Assembly: GCF_000827125.1 (NCBI RefSeq)
Contig: NZ_CP010311.1
Span: forward strand, 1,426,001 to 1,490,000
DNA length: 64,000 nucleotides
DNA from: Geoalkalibacter subterraneus
GTDB taxonomy: Bacteria > Desulfobacterota > Desulfuromonadia > Desulfuromonadales > Geoalkalibacteraceae
Direction: 5' to 3'
The position numbers and the translations under genes are program-made. This document shows, piece after piece, positions 60,740 through 64,000 of the stretch (its first letter is position 1; each line of letters opens with the position of its first letter). The notes beneath the pieces were generated by a model that was not told the DNA's origin, searched no databases, and saw only the letters and a list, made by a program, of their open reading frames with translations.

Positions 60740-63355
60740 ATGGCCGGCAACACCCCCATGATGCGTCAATACCTGGAGATTAAATCCCGCTATCCCGACG
60801 CGATTCTCTTTTTCCGTTTGGGCGATTTCTATGAGATGTTCATGGATGACGCGGTTGTTGCCTCCCGAGTACTGGGTCTGACGCTGACTTCCCGCAACAA
60901 GAACGCGGAAGATGAAGTCCCTCTGTGCGGAATCCCTTATCACAGCAGCCAGGGGTATGTCGCGCGCCTGATAGAGAACGGCTATAAGGTGGCGATCTGC
61001 GAGCAGGTCGAAGACCCCCGTGAAGTCAAGGGACTGGTTAAGCGTGAAGTGGTCCGGGTGGTGACCCCTGGGCTGGTTCTCGATGGCTTCAACCTGCAGC
61101 CGAAAGAAAATAATTTTCTGCTGGCCCTGCACAAGGGGGATGACCAGATGGGAATTTCCTGTGTTGATATCACCACAGGCGAGTTCCGGGTGCTGCAGTG
61201 TCGCGACATGGATCAGGCGCGCAGCGAGCTGCTGTCTTTTGATCCGCGCGAGGTTCTGCTCGATGACGGCGATCGTGGCGAGCAGGTGCTGAGCGATCTT
61301 GCTCCGGTTCTCGATGGCCGTCTGGTCAATCGACTGCCCGAATGGATTTTCGAGGAGGATCGTGCGCGCAGACTGCTGCAGGATTTTTTCTCCGTTTCAA
61401 ACCTGTCAGGTTTTGGCTGCGATCATCTTGATACGGGCATCTGCGCTGCCGGCGCCGTGCTGCATTACCTGCAGCAGACCCAACTGGGCGACATCGGGCA
61501 TCTTCGTGCCCTGACTCCGCACTCCTCAAATCAGTATCTGGTCCTCGATGCGGCGACGCGGCGCAACCTGGAACTGACATCCACTTTGCAGGACGGGCGC
61601 AAGAAAGGTTCTCTGCTCGGCGTCATGGACCGAACCGTAACCGCCATGGGGGGGCGCAAGCTGCGCCACTGGATCAGCTATCCTCTGACTGATTGCGCGG
61701 CTATTTGGGCGCGTCTTGAGGCGGTGGATGAGGCACGTCTCAGAAGTGATGAGCGCGAACGGCTGCGTATGGCGCTGGACGGAATCTACGACCTGGAGCG
61801 CCTCTCCGCCAAGGTTGCCATGGGGAGCGCCGGGGCAAAGGATCTCGTCGCATTGAGAACATCGCTCGAACGTTTGCCGCAGATCAATGATATTGTGCAG
61901 GGCTTTGAGGCGCCTGTGCTCAAAGAGGTGGCAGGCGATCTCGATGTGCTCGAAGATGTGGCGGAGCTGATCGGGCGCGCCATTGTGGATGATCCCCCTT
62001 TCGTTTTGCGCGAAGGCGGCTTGATTCGCGACGGCTTCGATGCCGACCTCGATGAGCTGCGCGTGATCAGCCGGGAAGGCAAGGGGTGGATTGCCCGGAT
62101 GGAGCAGCAGGAACGGGAGAGAACCGGAATCGGCTCGCTCAAGGTTCGCTTCAACAAGGTTTTCGGCTATTACATCGAGGTGACCAAGAGCCACCTGTCC
62201 CGGGTGCCCGAGGAATATCAGCGCAAGCAGACCCTGGTCAACGCGGAGCGCTTCATCACGCCTGAGCTCAAAGAGTACGAAAACAAGGTGCTGGGCGCCG
62301 AAGAGCGCATTGTCAGTATTGAGTACGATCTGTTTCAGGAGGTGCGGCAGCAGGTGGCCCTGCAGGGCGCGCGCCTGCAGAATACCGCCGAGGCACTGGC
62401 ACGGCTCGACGTCATTCTGGCGCTGGCGGACCTGGCCCATGAAGCCGATTATGTGCGTCCCGTCGTGGATGACGGCACTGCAATCGAGATCGAGGACGGC
62501 CGTCATCCGGTGGTGGAGCGTGTCAGTCCCGGCGAACGTTTTGTGCCCAACGACGTGCGTCTTGATACCGAGGACGACCAACTGCTCATCATCACCGGCC
62601 CCAATATGGCCGGCAAGTCGACTTTCATGCGGCAGGTGGCCTTGATCACGCTGATGGCCCATGTAGGAAGCTTTGTGCCGGCACGTTCGGCGCGCATCGG
62701 CCGTGTCGATCGGATCTTCACCCGTGTCGGCGCCAGCGACAATCTGGCTTCAGGTCAGTCGACCTTCATGGTGGAAATGACCGAAACCGCCAACATCCTC
62801 AATAACGCCACGCCCCGCAGCCTGATCATCCTCGACGAAATCGGCCGTGGGACATCGACTTTTGACGGGGTCAGCATTGCGTGGGCGGTGGCTGAGTTTT
62901 TGCATGACAACAAAAGGGTGGCCGCGCGCACCTTATTCGCAACCCACTATCATGAACTGGCCGAATTGGCCGTGACCCGCGAGCGGGTTAAAAACTATAA
63001 TGTGGCCGTACGCGAGTGGAACGATGAGGTCATCTTTCTGCGCAAGATCGTCAAGGGCAGCGCCGGGCACAGCTACGGGATTCAGGTCGCACGGCTTGCG
63101 GGAATTCCGGCAGCGGTTGTTGAGCGCGCCAAGGAGATTCTGCGCAACCTTGAATCCGGCGAGTTCAGCGACGAGGGGCAGCCCCGCCTGGCGCGCGAGA
63201 GAAAGCGTTCCCGACCTCAGGCGAGCTCTCCACAACTTTCTCTTTTTTCATCCGGCGACCAGGAGTTGCGCCGTAGGCTGGAAGAGGTCGATGTGACGGT
63301 TCTGACCCCCCTTGAAGCGTTGAATATTCTTGATGATCTGAAGAAAATGCTCTGA
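60740..63355 (+). CDS. mutS: DNA mismatch repair protein MutS
   Basis: 871 residues, standard MutS1 length. Mismatch-reading motif [11 protein letters not shown] (Phe-x-Glu) near residue 29. Clamp/lever region [16 protein letters not shown]. ATPase: [43 protein letters not shown]-terminal dimerisation tail ends [12 protein letters not shown]. It recognises mismatches and small loops and recruits MutL. Confidence 0.97.
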   Translation: MAGNTPMMRQYLEIKSRYPDAILFFRLGDFYEMFMDDAVVASRVLGLTLTSRNKNAEDEVPLCGIPYHSSQGYVARLIENGYKVAICEQVEDPREVKGLVKREVVRVVTPGLVLDGFNLQPKENNFLLALHKGDDQMGISCVDITTGEFRVLQCRDMDQARSELLSFDPREVLLDDGDRGEQVLSDLAPVLDGRLVNRLPEWIFEEDRARRLLQDFFSVSNLSGFGCDHLDTGICAAGAVLHYLQQTQLGDIGHLRALTPHSSNQYLVLDAATRRNLELTSTLQDGRKKGSLLGVMDRTVTAMGGRKLRHWISYPLTDCAAIWARLEAVDEARLRSDERERLRMALDGIYDLERLSAKVAMGSAGAKDLVALRTSLERLPQINDIVQGFEAPVLKEVAGDLDVLEDVAELIGRAIVDDPPFVLREGGLIRDGFDADLDELRVISREGKGWIARMEQQERERTGIGSLKVRFNKVFGYYIEVTKSHLSRVPEEYQRKQTLVNAERFITPELKEYENKVLGAEERIVSIEYDLFQEVRQQVALQGARLQNTAEALARLDVILALADLAHEADYVRPVVDDGTAIEIEDGRHPVVERVSPGERFVPNDVRLDTEDDQLLIITGPNMAGKSTFMRQVALITLMAHVGSFVPARSARIGRVDRIFTRVGASDNLASGQSTFMVEMTETANILNNATPRSLIILDEIGRGTSTFDGVSIAWAVAEFLHDNKRVAARTLFATHYHELAELAVTRERVKNYNVAVREWNDEVIFLRKIVKGSAGHSYGIQVARLAGIPAAVVERAKEILRNLESGEFSDEGQPRLARERKRSRPQASSPQLSLFSSGDQELRRRLEEVDVTVLTPLEALNILDDLKKML

Positions 63356-63374
63356 CTCCGGAGGGCACCAAGGC

Positions 63375-64000
63375 ATGGCGATGAGATTCCATTCATTTTT
63401 TTGCTTCACGATAAACCGCAGCGTACGCATCCTTTTCAGTGTGCTGCTACTGGCCTTCTGCTGGCTCAATCCCGTCTCGGCTGAGGCGGAGAGTCCCGCA
63501 CAGATTGTGAATCTGCGCCATTGGACCAATCCGACCTATACGCGGGTCGTGCTGGATCTGTCGCGCACGGCAGACTATAAATACAACGTCCTTCCCGGGG
63601 ATGCGTCTAAAGGACTGAGCCCGCGAATCTATCTCGACATCCCCGACTCGACGCGAGACCTGGCGGTTTCACCCGTTGTTGAAATCGAGGATGGCCTGTT
63701 GCGCAGGGTCCGCTTCGGGACTCCGGAACCCGGCCGGACGCGGATGGTGATTGATCTCGTGACCTCCGCTGACTTCAAGGTGTTTCATCTTGAAGACCCC
63801 TACCGCATCGTGATCGATATCGGCGGCAATCAGAAGCCGGTACTCAGCGCCCGGTCGCCGGAGATTCGCAACAGCCCGCCTGGCCGGGGCAGCGACGCTT
63901 TGGCCGAGGTGTTGGGGCGAAACGCCGCGCCGGCAGCGAAAAAAAGGCCTTCGCCCGCCAACAATGAACGTTCCGGGTTGCGTCGCATCGTGGTCGACCC
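63375..64000 (+). CDS. N-acetylmuramoyl-L-alanine amidase with AMIN domain (5' part; cut by window end)
   Basis: The frame opens at ATG 63375 (MAMRFHSF; MRF at 63381 also possible) and is still open at the last base, 208 codons in. The signal peptide is VRILFSVLLLAFCWLNPVSA. An AMIN domain follows (~40-150: IVNLRHWTNPTYTRVVLDLS ... YRIVIDIGG), then a low-complexity linker and RRIVVDP, the start of the Amidase_3 zinc domain. Such enzymes split daughter-cell peptidoglycan and are targeted by AMIN. It is 19 bp after mutS. Confidence 0.88.
   Translation, partial: MAMRFHSFFCFTINRSVRILFSVLLLAFCWLNPVSAEAESPAQIVNLRHWTNPTYTRVVLDLSRTADYKYNVLPGDASKGLSPRIYLDIPDSTRDLAVSPVVEIEDGLLRRVRFGTPEPGRTRMVIDLVTSADFKVFHLEDPYRIVIDIGGNQKPVLSARSPEIRNSPPGRGSDALAEVLGRNAAPAAKKRPSPANNERSGLRRIVVD

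Overview
The window is bacterial chromosome, most likely from the Desulfuromonadales (Geobacter / Desulfuromonas / Geoalkalibacter relatives). This is inferred from GC-rich core genes of deltaproteobacterial character: a malic enzyme-phosphotransacetylase fusion, an AcuC-like deacetylase, a GAF-containing chemoreceptor with the hairpin tip [16 protein letters not shown], and Mla and Tol genes. I cannot name the species from sequence alone.

Layout. 1-2.4 kb: panC, an amidohydrolase and tRNA-Gln(CUG). 2.4-3.3 kb: debris (a PAS-domain fragment and an IS630-type transposase relic). 3.3-9.1 kb: a complete RND multidrug efflux operon (adaptor, pump, outer-membrane channel). 9.4-10.1 kb: a RAYT-type transposase. 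10.2-40.0 kb: a sedentary chromosomal integron. 40.2-41.2 kb: its integrase intI, reading away from the array. 41.5-64 kb: ordinary core genes (AcuC-like deacetylase, TPR protein, mlaEFD, thrC, maeB, a YfcE-like phosphoesterase, a HIT protein, tolQR, ROK kinase, chemoreceptor, CDF transporter, mutS, and the start of an N-acetylmuramoyl-L-alanine amidase).

The integron is the main feature. Sixteen recognisable attC sites (56-112 bp, RYYYAAC ... GTTRRRY on the + strand) and a terminal remnant divide about 30 kb into roughly 20 cassette units, nearly all with genes on the minus strand. Cassette cargo includes three toxin-antitoxin pairs, one orphaned antitoxin beside its broken toxin, a restriction endonuclease-methyltransferase pair, three copies of an HNH nuclease, a protein with an Rx4H HEPN-like motif, an SMR efflux pump, a cold-shock/zinc-ribbon/CFI-box protein, a three-lipoprotein operon, membrane-anchored proteins and several unknowns. 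The attI-proximal cassette carries a gene in reverse orientation whose protein has an ADP-ribosyltransferase-like R / S-x-T / ExE pattern.

The array is heavily invaded: an IS3-family element with an exact 4-bp duplication, two copies of a 4.9-kb cassette whose attC region holds an IS110-family and an IS21-family element, two copies of a 2.5-kb unit pairing a tyrosine recombinase with an IS91-type HUH transposase that sits exactly on attC core sites, and a second RAYT. Duplicated cassettes differ from their neighbours exactly at the YYY^AAC recombination point, so the sequence itself records integrase-type shuffling. The best candidates for something undescribed are the attC-associated recombinase/HUH unit, the inverted ART-like cassette and the HEPN-like cassette.
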